A stretch of 64,000 bases of DNA, taken from the NCBI RefSeq assembly GCF_000503895.1, contig NC_022997.1:1198501-1262500 (forward strand). Reading direction: 5' to 3'. The DNA comes from Hyphomicrobium nitrativorans NL23. GTDB taxonomy: Bacteria; Pseudomonadota; Alphaproteobacteria; Rhizobiales; Hyphomicrobiaceae. Made by a program: the position numbers and the translations under genes. This document shows positions 9,334 to 18,725 of the stretch, one piece after another. Each line of letters starts with the position of its first letter. The stretch's first letter is position 1. The notes below the pieces were generated by a model, which worked only from the letters and a program-made list of their open reading frames with translations, searched no databases and had not been told where the DNA came from.

Positions 9334-9737
9334 TGGTGGCGCGCGCGGGCGGCGCGGCGCAAGGCGGCGCAGACGAGATCGTCCATCTCCAGATTGGATG
9401 CGAGCAGGGCGAGAAACTTCTCCTCTTCGTGGTGCACGGCGAGATCCGAGGCGGCGACCTCCGCGCAAAGCACATAGGCCGTTTCATAGAGTTCCGGCGT
9501 CAGCGTCGCCTTGACGAGGTCGAGCACATTTTCGACGCCGTGCGGCTTGCGCAGCAGCTTGCCGCAGTCCTGAGCGGCGTCGGCCAGCCAGTCGTCGGTG
9601 TAGGCCCTGAAGGGGGGAAGTTCGCGGACGATGGAACCGATGCGGTTGAGTTCGTCGGTCGTGATCGCGCGGTCAGCGGCAGACACGGTCACCATGGCGT
9701 AGATCAGTGCTTCGGGCGGCGAGATATTTTTGGTCAT
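9324..9737 (-). CDS. TerB-family protein
   Basis: 137-residue acidic helical protein of the TerB/tellurite-resistance superfamily: N-terminal SPPEALIYAMVTVSAADRAITTDEL, paired helices carrying conserved acidic residues, and HHEEEKFLALLASNLEMDD near residue 105. TerB domains bind metal and occur in stress-response and membrane-associated complexes; a single TerB domain like this need not give tellurite resistance. It ends 10 bases inside the repaired end of the convergent hydrolase gene. Upstream, 30 bases separate it from the next minus-strand gene, so a two-gene transcript is possible. Confidence 0.8.
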   Translation of the reverse strand: MTKNISPPEALIYAMVTVSAADRAITTDELNRIGSIVRELPPFRAYTDDWLADAAQDCGKLLRKPHGVENVLDLVKATLTPELYETAYVLCAEVAASDLAVHHEEEKFLALLASNLEMDDLVCAALRRAARARHHQL

Positions 9738-9767
9738 TGCGTTGTGGGCTTTCTCAGCGGGGATGGC

Positions 9768-10778
9768 TCAGGGAAGGCTTTTTGAAGGAAGAGCGGCGAG
9801 CGCGTCGAGAAGCGTGGCGTTGAAGCGTTTCGGGTCTTCGACCTGAGGCGAGTGGCCGAGATCGGGGAAGGCGATCAGGCGACTACCTGGGATGCGCTGC
9901 TCGGCCTCGCGGGCGAGGACGGGATAGTTGCCGAGCGTCTCCGCGATTTCGGGCGGTGCCCGGTCGCGGCCGATGGCGGTGGTGTCGCGCTCGCCGATGA
10001 TGAGGACGGTCGGGACGGAGATGCGCGGGAACTCGTGCACGACGGGCTGGGAAAAGACCATGTCGGAGGCGCGGGCTTGCGAAAGCATCGCAAGGTCGCT
10101 GTCGTCGCCCTGATACATGGAGGCGAGCATGTCGACCCAGCGGTCGTACTCGGGGCGCCAATTTCCGCCGAAGTAGACCTTCTGCTGATAGGCCTTGATG
10201 CTCGCGGCGGTCGTTTTGCGCTCGCCTTGGAGAAGCTGGTCGATCGTGCGGGGCGGTACGCCTTTTGCGCTCCAATCTTCCAAGCCGATCGGGTTGACGA
10301 GCACGAGCGCGCCGGTGTCTTCGGGGAAGCTCAGGGCGTAGCGGGTGGCGACCATGCCGCCCATGGAGTGCCCGATCAGGATCGGTTTCTCGACGCCCAG
10401 GCTTTCGAGCAGGGCGTGCGTGTTCGCGGCGAGTTGATGGAAGCTCATCTGATAGGTCACGGGCTTGGTGGATTTGCAGAAGCCGACCTGGTCCGGCACC
10501 ACGACGCGATAGCCCGCGCTCGCGAGCGGTGCGATGGCGCCCTCCCACGTGGCACCACAGAAATTCTTTCCGTGGAACAACACCGCGGTCTTGCCGTTGG
10601 CGGCGGGGCTTGGGGCGACGTCCATGTAGGCCATGACGAGGTCTTGGCCTTGAGAGGTAAGCGCGTGCTCTTTCACGGGGTGAGGGTAGGCGAAATCGGA
10701 GAGCATTCCGTCTGCACCTGCTGGGCTTGCGACGGCAACTAAAGCGGCTGCGAGACAGGCTCTGGCGTCATACGGCAT
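9768..10778 (-). CDS. exported alpha/beta hydrolase
   Basis: 336-residue alpha/beta hydrolase with a cleavable signal peptide (MPYDARACLAAALVAVASPAGA). The nucleophile elbow is GHSMGGMVA near residue 133, the oxyanion region is FHGKNFCGATWEG near 60, and the late aspartate/histidine pair is in IGERDTTAIG near 262 and LGHSPQVE near 315. The fold resembles esterases and haloalkane dehalogenase/epoxide hydrolase relatives; the substrate is unknown. ATG 10778 has GAGAGA about 9 bases upstream; the open frame continues 5' but that part is not signal-peptide-like. Confidence 0.85.
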   Translation of the reverse strand: MPYDARACLAAALVAVASPAGADGMLSDFAYPHPVKEHALTSQGQDLVMAYMDVAPSPAANGKTAVLFHGKNFCGATWEGAIAPLASAGYRVVVPDQVGFCKSTKPVTYQMSFHQLAANTHALLESLGVEKPILIGHSMGGMVATRYALSFPEDTGALVLVNPIGLEDWSAKGVPPRTIDQLLQGERKTTAASIKAYQQKVYFGGNWRPEYDRWVDMLASMYQGDDSDLAMLSQARASDMVFSQPVVHEFPRISVPTVLIIGERDTTAIGRDRAPPEIAETLGNYPVLAREAEQRIPGSRLIAFPDLGHSPQVEDPKRFNATLLDALAALPSKSLP

Positions 10779-11053
10779 GGGGTTCTCTCGCGTGGTCGGG
10801 GTGTTGCGCTCCGCATATGGGTCGGATCGTGCGCTGCACAAGTTTGCGGCCGAGTGCCGCAACGCGCGTATTAATCATAGGTTTCGCCCATCCGAAGGCG
10901 TATCCGGATTTTCTTCCCTTTCCCCTTCGGGCCCCTATGTTAGGGATGGCTGCGCTGGGCGCGCCTGATCCAGGACGTTCCCCAGCCCGTATGAGAGGTC
11001 GGTCCAAGTCATCACCTTAGTCATTATGTCGTACGAGGCATGCGCGCCGAACC

Positions 11054-11659
11054 ATGAGCAATAAAATCATCAAACCAGACGCTTCCGAACTCTCCGTGCC
11101 GACACGCGAGGAGGCCGAGGCGGCCGTGCGCACGCTGTTGCGCTGGGCGGGCGACGATCCGACCCGTGACGGCCTTATCGAGACGCCGAAGCGCGTGGCC
11201 AAGGCGTTCCAGGACTATTTCCGCGGCTATAACGACGACCCGGAAGAGATCCTGCAGAAGACCTTCGAGGAAACCGAAGGCTACGACGAGATGATCGTGC
11301 TGCGCGGCATCCGTTTCGAGAGCCATTGCGAGCACCATCTGGCGCCGATCGTCGGCCGGGCGTGGGTCGGCTACATCCCGAATGGGCGCGTGGTCGGCAT
11401 CTCGAAGCTTGCGCGGGTGGTGGATGTGTTCGCGAAGCGGCTTCAGATCCAGGAGAAGATGACCTCGCAAATCGCGAACATCATCGACGACGTGTTGAAG
11501 CCGCAGGGCGTGGCCGTCGTGATCAAGGCCGAGCACCACTGTATGACGACACGCGGCATTCATAAGCCCGGTACAGACATGGTGACGAGCCGGATGCTCG
11601 GCGTTTTCCGCGACAATGCGCTGACGCGGCAGGAGTTCCTTTCCGTTATCGACGATTGA
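11054..11659 (+). CDS. folE: GTP cyclohydrolase I
   Basis: 201-residue GTP cyclohydrolase I (FolE1), which converts GTP to 7,8-dihydroneopterin triphosphate, the first step toward tetrahydrofolate. The zinc ligands are in ESHCEHH near residue 94 and HCMTTRG near 165; [16 protein letters not shown] near 110 is also diagnostic. Length is normal for the family. The ribosome site is weak. The aminodeoxychorismate enzymes of the same pathway are encoded at 31484-33340. Confidence 0.96.
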   Translation: MSNKIIKPDASELSVPTREEAEAAVRTLLRWAGDDPTRDGLIETPKRVAKAFQDYFRGYNDDPEEILQKTFEETEGYDEMIVLRGIRFESHCEHHLAPIVGRAWVGYIPNGRVVGISKLARVVDVFAKRLQIQEKMTSQIANIIDDVLKPQGVAVVIKAEHHCMTTRGIHKPGTDMVTSRMLGVFRDNALTRQEFLSVIDD

Positions 11660-11732
11660 TCCCGATCATCAACTTTCAATTCGATGCGTTTCGTTCGCGC
11701 GGCCAGCTTGCTGCGTGCAGGAGAATGTCAGC

Positions 11733-12548
11733 GTGAGCGCGAGTAAGACAGTACTGATCACAGGGGCTTCGGTCGGGATCGGACGGGCAACGGCGAAGCT
11801 GTTTGCAGAGCGTGGCTGGAACGTTGCTGCCACCATGCGGCGACCGGAGGAAAGCGACCTCGCGTTCGTATCCGACCGTATCCGCCTTTATTCACTGGAC
11901 GTGACGGATCAGTCATCGGTGGACATCGCGGTCGCGCGGGTCATCGCGGATTTCGGTGCGATCGACGTGGTGGTCAACAACGCGGGCTATGGCCTGATGG
12001 GCCCGTTCGAAGCGCAGACGGATGCGCAGATTCGCCGCCAGTTCGAGACCAACCTTTTCGGCATCATGAACGTGACGCGCGCGCTGCTTCCGCATATGCG
12101 TGCGCGCAAGCAGGGGCGCATCGTCAACGTCGGCTCGGCAGGAGGGCGCATGACGCTGCCGCTCTACTCCGCCTATTGCGCGACGAAGTGGGCGCTGGAC
12201 GGGTTTTCGGAAGCGCTGTGGCTGGAGCTTCGCCATCACAACATCAAGGTGAAGATCATCGAGCCGGGGATGGTCAAGACGGAGTTCTTCGAGCGGCGCG
12301 AGCTTGCGACGAAGCCCGAATTGACGGCATACGACAGCTTTGTCGAGGCGGTGGCGCCCAATCTCCGCGCGTGGGAAGAAACTGGTGCGGAGCCCGAAGT
12401 GGTGGCGCGGAGCATTTGGCGCGCCTCGACGAGCTTCTGGCCGCGCCTGCGCTATCAGCCGAATGCCAAGTTTGCGGTGTGGCCGCGCGGCTGGATTCCG
12501 GGGCATCTCTACGTGCGGGTGATCCGGCGGCTGTTCAACGCGTGGTGA
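11733..12548 (+). CDS. short-chain dehydrogenase/reductase (SDR)
   Basis: 271-residue classical SDR with cofactor motif TGASVGIG near residue 10, the NNAG motif (VVNNAGYG) near 84 and the YxxxK catalytic pair in YSAYCATKWALDGF near 150-154. The family reduces or oxidises alcohols and ketones with NAD(P)(H); the substrate is unknown. GTG 11733 is chosen because AGGAG lies at 11719-11723, nine bases upstream; a GTG at 11715 would place that site inside the gene. It is convergent with truA, 17 bases apart. Confidence 0.85.
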   Translation: MSASKTVLITGASVGIGRATAKLFAERGWNVAATMRRPEESDLAFVSDRIRLYSLDVTDQSSVDIAVARVIADFGAIDVVVNNAGYGLMGPFEAQTDAQIRRQFETNLFGIMNVTRALLPHMRARKQGRIVNVGSAGGRMTLPLYSAYCATKWALDGFSEALWLELRHHNIKVKIIEPGMVKTEFFERRELATKPELTAYDSFVEAVAPNLRAWEETGAEPEVVARSIWRASTSFWPRLRYQPNAKFAVWPRGWIPGHLYVRVIRRLFNAW

Positions 12549-12565
12549 GACCTGCGCGTTGCGGG

Positions 12566-13327
12566 TCAGCTTTCCGTTTCGGAGCCGGGCGGATAATCGA
12601 CGGCCGTGAGGTAGAGCCCTGATGCAGGCGCGACGGCGCCGCAGGCTGCGCGGTTGCGCGCTTCGAGGGCCTGGCGGAGATCGTCGGCCGTCCATTTTCC
12701 GTCGCCCACGAGCTTGAGGCTTCCGACCATCGAGCGGACCTGATTGTGCAGGAACGCGCGGGCGGACGCATAGACGTGGATTTCCTCGCCCGCGCGAACG
12801 ACATCGAGACGGTCGAGCGTGCGCAGGGGCGATGCAGCCTGGCACTGGGTGGCGCGGAAGGTGGTGAAGTCGTGCCGGCCGACGAGGACGCGGGCGGCCT
12901 CCTGCATCGCTTCGGCGTCGAGCGGACGGGGAATCCACCACACCCGATTGCGCAGCAGCGCGGGCGGGCCGCGGCGTGCCAGGATGCGATAGAGGTAATG
13001 GCGCGCCGTTGCAGAGAAGCGCGCGTCGAACGTATCCGGCACCACGCGGCTTTCGATCACCGAGACGGGCTGCGGCTTGAGGTAAAAGTTGAGACCGTCG
13101 CGGAGCTTGTCTGCGGGCCAGTCCTTTTCGAGATCGACGTGGATGACCTGGCCGAGCGCGTGGACGCCTGCGTCGGTGCGGCCCGCGCCTCGGATACGCA
13201 CGCTCGCGCCGGTCATCTTGAGAATGGCCGCTTCGAGAACGCCTTGCACGGAGACGCCCTCGGACTGGACTTGCCAGCCGACGAAGGGCGTGCCGTCGTA
13301 TTCGATGGTCAGGCGATAGCGGGGCAT
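12566..13327 (-). CDS. truA: tRNA pseudouridine(38-40) synthase TruA
   Basis: 253-residue TruA, which isomerises uridines 38-40 in the anticodon stem-loop. The catalytic aspartate is Asp52 in [14 protein letters not shown]. Other signatures are the N-terminal [16 protein letters not shown] and [13 protein letters not shown] near residue 205. The start at [10 protein letters not shown] is preferred over an upstream start 12 residues earlier because it is the conserved N-terminus. It is the last gene of the minus-strand def-fmt-truA group, separated from fmt here by a small exported-protein gene. Confidence 0.95.
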   Translation of the reverse strand: MPRYRLTIEYDGTPFVGWQVQSEGVSVQGVLEAAILKMTGASVRIRGAGRTDAGVHALGQVIHVDLEKDWPADKLRDGLNFYLKPQPVSVIESRVVPDTFDARFSATARHYLYRILARRGPPALLRNRVWWIPRPLDAEAMQEAARVLVGRHDFTTFRATQCQAASPLRTLDRLDVVRAGEEIHVYASARAFLHNQVRSMVGSLKLVGDGKWTADDLRQALEARNRAACGAVAPASGLYLTAVDYPPGSETES

Positions 13328-13430
13328 ACCGTAGACGCGCTCTTCTTGCGGCCCTGCTTGCACACGCGCGGTTTCCTATCGCGTTCTGCAGTGTCTCAGG
13401 AGCCGATGGCTTCCGCGTCAGGCTGATAGG

Positions 13431-13477
13431 GCTTCAGACGCCGACGGTCCAGAGCCTTCGGCGTCTCGATCTGAAGC
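13431..13477. repeat. long imperfect inverted repeat
   Basis: The arms GCTTCAGA plus CGCCGA pair with TCGGCG plus CTGAAGC across 47 bases, with small bulges and a 13-base loop. It lies between the end of the small exported-protein gene and truA on the minus strand. It may be a processing or termination structure, or part of a short reading frame (see findings). No T-tract follows it. Confidence 0.45.
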
Positions 13478-13486
13478 ACGGGGTCG

Positions 13487-13738
13487 TTAGCGGCGAATTC
13501 CACCGGGGGTGACGGTGTAATCGCGGATTTCGATTTCGACGTTATCGCTGCCTTCGGGCTTCACGATCACGTGGCGGTCAGAGGGGAGCGGGCGGAACAC
13601 GCGCACGCCTTCCTCGACGGTGACAGTGGCGCCGTAAACGTCGCCGCGAACGACGCGGGTGGTGTGCCCGTCGCGGGCCACGGCCACGGTGGCGGTGAGA
13701 AGAAGGGCTGCGGCCGACGCCGAAACGAAGCGGATCAT
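13487..13738 (-). CDS. small exported protein of unknown function (83 aa)
   Basis: A signal peptide at residues 1-22 (MIRFVSASAAALLLTATVAVA) is followed by about 60 residues rich in valine and beta-type alternation, probably a small beta-sheet periplasmic protein. No cysteines, and no family recognised. It sits between fmt and truA, 102 bases from the fmt stop, in a cluster that is contiguous in many relatives, so it looks like an insertion into that group. Start ATG is supported by the signal peptide. Confidence 0.7.
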   Translation of the reverse strand: MIRFVSASAAALLLTATVAVARDGHTTRVVRGDVYGATVTVEEGVRVFRPLPSDRHVIVKPEGSDNVEIEIRDYTVTPGGIRR

Positions 13739-13840
13739 GGGTGTCTCCGATGGGCTTGCTGGCGCAAGTTTAGGAGACTGCGGGGCGTTTCTGTTCGAGG
13801 TTCGCGCGCCATGTTTAACCCGCGGCGGCGCGAGGCACCG

Positions 13841-14779
13841 TCAGAGCGGAAGGCGCGTGCCTTTCGGTATGGTAAAGCCGCGCAGGAAGTCTCCAGCCGT
13901 CATGGCGCGTTTGCCGGCGCGCTGGACTTCGACGAGGCGCACGGCGCCCGTGCCGCAGGCGATGGCGAGGCGGTCGTCGAGGGCTTCGCCCGGTGCGCCG
14001 CTGCCTTCGATCCGCTCCGTTCTGAGCACCTTGATGCGTTCGGGCGTGCCGTCGGGCGGGCTCGCTTCGAACCACGCGCCGGGGAACGGCGAGAGGCCGC
14101 GGACGTGGTTGTGGACCTCGCTTGCCGGCCGCGTGAAGTCGATGCGGCTTTCCGCCTTTTCGATCTTGGCGGCGTAGGTGACGCCTTCGGAGGGCTGGGG
14201 CGTGCAGTCGAGGCTGCCCACTTCAAGCGCTTCGAGTGCCTTGACGATGAGATCGGCGCCGCGCCGGGCGAGCGTATCGTGCAGTTCGCCCGTCGTAACG
14301 TTTGGCTCTATGGCCACCCGATCGGTCAGGCAGACGGGGCCGGTGTCGAGGCCTTCCTCCATGCGCATGACCATGACGGCGGTTTCCGGATCACCGGCCA
14401 TGATGGCGCGGTGGATCGGGGCCGCGCCACGCCAGCGGGGAAGCGCGGAGGCGTGCACGTTGAAGCAGCCGAAACGGGGCGCGGCGAGCACGGCGCGGGG
14501 CAGGATCAGGCCATAAGCGATGACGACGGCGGCATCGGTTTCGAGGGCGGCGAAGGCCTGCTGCTCGTGCTCGACTTTGAGAGACAGTGGTGTGCGGACG
14601 GGAATGCCGAGCGCGTTGGCTTTGGCATGCACCGGCGATAGCCGCTCGGCCATGCCGCGTCCGGCTGGACGCGGCGGTTGGGAATAGACGGCACGAATCT
14701 CGTGCCCGGCATCCGCGATAGCGGCGAGGGCGGGGACCGAAAAGTCCGGCGTTCCCATGAAAACGAGTTTGAGAGCCAT
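13841..14779 (-). CDS. fmt: methionyl-tRNA formyltransferase
   Basis: 312-residue Fmt, which formylates the initiator Met-tRNA with 10-formyl-tetrahydrofolate. The catalytic residues align with the E. coli enzyme: Asn107 and His109 in [13 protein letters not shown] and Asp145 in EEGLDTGPV. The N-terminus [16 protein letters not shown] is diagnostic, and the C-terminal tRNA-binding domain is present. It follows def by 69 bases on the minus strand; Def later removes the formyl group that Fmt adds. The initiator tRNA gene lies at 31072-31148. Confidence 0.96.
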   Translation of the reverse strand: MALKLVFMGTPDFSVPALAAIADAGHEIRAVYSQPPRPAGRGMAERLSPVHAKANALGIPVRTPLSLKVEHEQQAFAALETDAAVVIAYGLILPRAVLAAPRFGCFNVHASALPRWRGAAPIHRAIMAGDPETAVMVMRMEEGLDTGPVCLTDRVAIEPNVTTGELHDTLARRGADLIVKALEALEVGSLDCTPQPSEGVTYAAKIEKAESRIDFTRPASEVHNHVRGLSPFPGAWFEASPPDGTPERIKVLRTERIEGSGAPGEALDDRLAIACGTGAVRLVEVQRAGKRAMTAGDFLRGFTIPKGTRLPL

Positions 14780-14848
14780 GGGTGACGTCCTGGCAGATTT
14801 CGGTGGCGGACGATGCTGCGGTGAGTCGTCGCGTCGGAGTGTGCGATG

Positions 14849-15370
14849 TCAGGCGGGAGCGTCGCCGCGCGCCAGCTTCCTGAACTTGCGCACGACGATA
14901 TCGCGCTTCAGCCGCGAGAGGAAATCGATGATCAGCTTGCCGTTCAGATGATCGATTTCATGCTGGATGGCGGTTGCAAGCAGGCCATCGGCTTTCAGCT
15001 CCTGCGGCTTTCCTTCGCGGTCGATATAGCCGACGGTGAGGGTGGACGGGCGCTCGATGTCGATATGCGTGTCGGGGATCGACAGGCAACCTTCCTCGTG
15101 CAGGCGGGTTTCGTTGCCGAGCGTCAGGATCTCCGGGTTGATCAGAACCAGCGGATTTTTCGCGTCGCCGTCCGAAACGTCGAGCACGACGAGGCGCTTG
15201 AGGACGCCCACCTGCACTGCAGCAAGACCGACGCCGGGGGCGTCGTACATCGTTTCCAGCATGTCGCCGGCGAGCTTGATCAGCTCGGCGTCGACCCGCT
15301 CGATGGGATCGGAAACCTTGCGCAGGATGGGGTCAGGTAGCTTGACGATGGGCAGCGTGGACATGGTCAT
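14849..15370 (-). CDS. def: peptide deformylase
   Basis: 173-residue metallo-deformylase that removes the N-formyl group from new proteins. All three motifs are seen: GVGLAAVQ at 46-53, EEGCLSIP at 92-99 (metal ligand Cys95) and HEIDH at 137-141 (two His ligands and catalytic Glu). Two starts are possible, ATG 15370 and ATG 15364; neither has a strong Shine-Dalgarno. First gene of the def-fmt-truA group, divergent from the zinc-protease gene. Confidence 0.95.
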   Translation of the reverse strand: MTMSTLPIVKLPDPILRKVSDPIERVDAELIKLAGDMLETMYDAPGVGLAAVQVGVLKRLVVLDVSDGDAKNPLVLINPEILTLGNETRLHEEGCLSIPDTHIDIERPSTLTVGYIDREGKPQELKADGLLATAIQHEIDHLNGKLIIDFLSRLKRDIVVRKFRKLARGDAPA

Positions 15371-15519
15371 GAAATAGGCAAGTCCCGGTTTCCGGTCAAT
15401 CAGACCGATTGGCCGGGCTTTCCGGGCCGTTCGTTAAGACTACGTACTATTACCGGTATCGCGAAAGATGCCGATTCTGCGGTAAGATTGTGGAGAAATC
15501 CGCCCCAGAAGGGGAAGCA

Positions 15520-15987
15520 ATGGTGCGAGACCTCAAGACCCTGATCCTGGGACGCCGCGAATGGGTGGCGTTGCCGGAGCTTGGGCTGAGCGCCGTCAAG
15601 GCCAAGGTCGATACGGGCGCCAGGACGTCCGCTCTCCATGCGGAGAACATCGAAATCTTCGGATCGGGCGCGGGGCGGCGCGTGCGCTTCGTCGTGCATC
15701 CGCTGATCGAGGAAGCCGAGCTTGCCGTGCCCTGCGAAGCGGTGCTGCGCGATGTGCGCGATGTGACGTGCTCGAACGGCGAGCGGGAGAGCCGTCCCGT
15801 GATCGTGACCCGGCTCAGGGTCGGCGCCAGGACCTGGCCGATAGAAATCGGCCTCACCAACCGCGACGGGCTACAGCACCGGATGCTGCTAGGGCGGCAG
15901 GCCATTCAGCCTGGCATGCTCGTCGATCCGACGCGCTCGTTCCTGCTGCCGCGGCTCGGTGCGCGTCTGTATCGCACGCCGGCCTAA
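15520..15987 (+). CDS. ATP-dependent zinc protease / RimK-linked retropepsin-like domain protein (PF05618 type)
   Basis: 155-residue protein with an N-terminal LGRREWVALPELGL and the pepsin-like motif KVDTGARTSALHA (Asp-Thr-Gly), followed by RPVIVTRLRVGARTWPIEIGLTNRDGLQHRMLLGRQAI. This is the conserved single-domain family often encoded next to the glutamate ligase RimK; no rimK is visible here. The Asp-Thr-Gly triplet suggests a retropepsin-like fold. Activity of the family is poorly established. Start ATG 15520 is chosen because AAGGGG lies about 5-10 bases upstream. Confidence 0.8.
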   Translation: MVRDLKTLILGRREWVALPELGLSAVKAKVDTGARTSALHAENIEIFGSGAGRRVRFVVHPLIEEAELAVPCEAVLRDVRDVTCSNGERESRPVIVTRLRVGARTWPIEIGLTNRDGLQHRMLLGRQAIQPGMLVDPTRSFLLPRLGARLYRTPA

Positions 15988-16028
15988 GGCCGCCGGTATC
16001 GCCCATCTTGAATTTGCATGTTCGATGC

Positions 16029-17126
16029 TCAGGCGAGGCCGAGTACGCGGAGCAGTGTGGCATTGACGTCGCGAACGTCGAAGCGCCGTTCCGCTTTGAA
16101 GCGGGCGGCGCGTGCGCCGACGGCAAGCAACTCGGCATGCGTGAGATAGCCTGTCATCGCGCGGGCGAGGGCCGGTGCGTCCGCCGGGGGGACGAGGCAA
16201 CCGCTCACCTTCTCGTCCACCGTCTCCTTGCAGCCTGGCGTTCGCGTCGTGATGACGGGGCGGCCGGTTGCGAGCGCTTCGAGCACGGCGCGTGGCATTC
16301 CTTCGGCATAGGAAGGATAGACAAAGACGTGGCACGCGGCGAGCGCGGGGCGGACGTCCTCCAAGTGGCCGAGGTCTTCGATGACGCCGGAGAGAGCCTC
16401 GCGCGGGATGGCGTCGACTTCGTTGCTTTCAGGGCCCGCGAAGCGGAAGCGCGCCGTCGGCCATTGGGCCTTGATGGCCTCTGCGGCAGCTTTGTATTCG
16501 AGAACGCCGCGTCTGCGTTCGAGACGGGCGAGCATCAGGAAGACGACGCCTTCGTCGTGCGGCGGCAGGGGCGCTGACTTGAAGTCCGCGAGATTTACGC
16601 CGCTGCCGGGCACGATGGCGGTCGGCAGATTGGGCGGAAGCATGCCGAGGTCTGCGAGCGTCCGGGCGTGGTCGCGGTTGTGGAAGACGACCGCGTCGCT
16701 TGTGCGGACAGCGTAAGCGAAGCGGCGGCGCCCGAGGCTCTCGATGCCGTCGCTCGGCAGGCCGTTGACGAGGCTGACGATGCGCCGGACGCCGGCGCGG
16801 CGCGCGGCAATGGCGGCGAGCATCAACGTGCGCGGGCCGATGCCCATCACGATGTTGGGTTGCCAGTCGTTGAAGTGGGTGATGAGGCTCGACAGCGTCT
16901 TCCATTCGACGAAGAGGCGCAGGGTTTGCTGCGGCACCTCGATGGAGCGATGCTGGGCGCCATAATCGCGCAGCATACGCTGATATCTACCGGGGCCGGG
17001 CGGCGTGAGGCACAGGACGCGATGCCCGCGGCCGACCAGATCCTTGATCAGGTCTTTTCTGAGGACGGCGGCGGCCTCGGCAGACGGTGCGACGAGGGCG
17101 ATCCGTTCGGAGACTGTGTGGGTCAC
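16029..17126 (-). CDS. glycosyltransferase family 4 protein
   Basis: 365-residue GT-B glycosyltransferase. The C-terminal Rossmann domain has the GT4 donor-binding signature with the Glu-x7-Glu pattern in YAEGMPRAVLEALATGRPVI near residue 283, preceded by VIEDLGHLEDVRPALAACHVFVYPS. The N-terminal domain has an acceptor-side fold with GIGPRTLMLAAIAARRAG. Likely role is adding a sugar to a cell-surface polysaccharide or glycolipid; acceptor unknown. The start codon is GTG at 17126; no clear ribosome site is seen. It has no surface-polysaccharide neighbours. Confidence 0.85.
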   Translation of the reverse strand: MTHTVSERIALVAPSAEAAAVLRKDLIKDLVGRGHRVLCLTPPGPGRYQRMLRDYGAQHRSIEVPQQTLRLFVEWKTLSSLITHFNDWQPNIVMGIGPRTLMLAAIAARRAGVRRIVSLVNGLPSDGIESLGRRRFAYAVRTSDAVVFHNRDHARTLADLGMLPPNLPTAIVPGSGVNLADFKSAPLPPHDEGVVFLMLARLERRRGVLEYKAAAEAIKAQWPTARFRFAGPESNEVDAIPREALSGVIEDLGHLEDVRPALAACHVFVYPSYAEGMPRAVLEALATGRPVITTRTPGCKETVDEKVSGCLVPPADAPALARAMTGYLTHAELLAVGARAARFKAERRFDVRDVNATLLRVLGLA

Positions 17127-17261
17127 GGGGTTGCGGCCAGTATCATGGTCGACTCAATGTCACGTGCAACCTAGCCCACGACGATGAGAGCTAACAGCCA
17201 CGCGGGGCTTTCCGCGGTGGTGATGCACAGCTTCCAGCTTCCGGCGCGTGTGGCGGGCCGT

Positions 17262-18626
17262 TCAGGCGCGTTCGCGGGCGAGCCTGTCGAATAGGCGGAG
17301 GCAGAGCCAGACCGCGAGACATCCGAACAGGATGCCGCCGGCCATGTGGGCGGCGAGCACGCCTTCGGCGCCTGCAAGCCATGAACCCAGATGAACGAGC
17401 GGGATGGTGCCGATGGTGGCGCGGCCCCAGTTCAGGACCGTGGCGTAATGCGGGAAGTCCAGCGTGTTGAACACGGCGTTCGCGACGAAGAGCGCGCCCA
17501 TGAACGCGAACAGGGGGGCGAGCCAGACATTGAACAGGAAGATGAGGTGCGCAGCGTCGCCCGTGGCTCCGAAGAGGCGCACGAGGGATCCCGACGTGAG
17601 CGCGAGGACGATCCACGCGACGAGCGTCAGGCCGACGTTGACGACGAGCGCGAGGCGGAACGCCTCTCGCATGCGCGCGTCCGCGCGGGCGCCGTAGTTC
17701 TGGCCGATGATGGGACCGATGGATGACGACAGCGCGTAGATCGCTCCGAACGCCACCGGCAGAACGCGGCCGATGATGGCCCAGCCGGCGACCGCGTCGT
17801 CACCATGGGTGGCTATGGCGGCCGTTACGTAGGCTTGGGAGGCTGGCGTCGCGATGTTCGTCAGGATTGCCGGGACGGCGATGGCGGCGAAGGCGGGAAC
17901 GTCCACTTTGAACGCGTTGAGCTTTGGGTGCGCCATCAGACGGTGAATGCGGATGACGCCGTAGAGGCCGACCGCCATGAACACGATGCGGGAGCAGACG
18001 GTCGCCCACGCGGCGCCTTCGATCCCAAGGTCCATCGCGAAGATGAAGATGGGGTCGAGGATGGTGTTCACGATAGCGCCGAAGAGCGTGACGTTCATTG
18101 CGCGGCGCGCGTCGCCTGCGGAGCGAAGCACGGCGGCCGATGTCATCGCCACGGTGAGCGCGGGCAGAGACGGCATCAGGATTTGCAGGTAGCGTGCTGC
18201 GAGATGATGTGTGTGGCCCGTCGCGCCGAGCAACGAGAGCAGCCATGGGATGGCGAGGTAAATGGCGATGGCTGCGAGCGCGCTTGCGGCGAATGTTGCG
18301 AGATGCGCATTTACGGACAGGCGACATGCTCGTACTCTTCTGCCGGCGCCGAGCGCGCGGGAGACGAGAGAGGTGGCCGCTATGGCGAAACCGATGCCGA
18401 TGGACGTGGTGAAAAAGAGGATCGAGCTTGCGTAACCGACGGCAGCCAGCACCGCCTGATCGTCGAGCCAGGATAGGAAGACGATGTTGGCGAGGTCGCT
18501 TAGAAAGATGGCGCCGAGGCCGACACCGCCGGCCCCGCTCATCACCAGAATGTGGCGGAGCAGCGAGCCGGTGACGAACTTCGGCGGCGCATCGGTGTGC
18601 GATGACGCGGCGGGTCGGGCTTCCAT
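17262..18626 (-). CDS. MATE-family efflux transporter
   Basis: 454-residue inner-membrane protein with about 12 hydrophobic segments in two MatE halves. Family features include SLVSRALGAGRRVRACRL near residue 85 and SSIGPIIGQNYGARADARM in the second half. MATE pumps export cationic drugs or metabolites using Na+ or H+ gradients. The substrate is unknown. It is monocistronic on the minus strand, 100 bases downstream of recR, which it may follow in one transcript. Confidence 0.9.
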   Translation of the reverse strand: MEARPAASSHTDAPPKFVTGSLLRHILVMSGAGGVGLGAIFLSDLANIVFLSWLDDQAVLAAVGYASSILFFTTSIGIGFAIAATSLVSRALGAGRRVRACRLSVNAHLATFAASALAAIAIYLAIPWLLSLLGATGHTHHLAARYLQILMPSLPALTVAMTSAAVLRSAGDARRAMNVTLFGAIVNTILDPIFIFAMDLGIEGAAWATVCSRIVFMAVGLYGVIRIHRLMAHPKLNAFKVDVPAFAAIAVPAILTNIATPASQAYVTAAIATHGDDAVAGWAIIGRVLPVAFGAIYALSSSIGPIIGQNYGARADARMREAFRLALVVNVGLTLVAWIVLALTSGSLVRLFGATGDAAHLIFLFNVWLAPLFAFMGALFVANAVFNTLDFPHYATVLNWGRATIGTIPLVHLGSWLAGAEGVLAAHMAGGILFGCLAVWLCLRLFDRLARERA

Positions 18627-18725
18627 TCGATTGTCCTCGCGGAGTGCTTAGAGGCGGGACGTGTTGCGCGTCAGAGTGTCAGCCGCTCCAGGCCTGCGAT
18701 AAGATCAATATTTTGGGCTCATGGT

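Noticed and set aside
9324-9737. Tellurite resistance operon
   Set aside because: Only one TerB-type domain is present; no terC, terD or terZ neighbours, so resistance is not implied.
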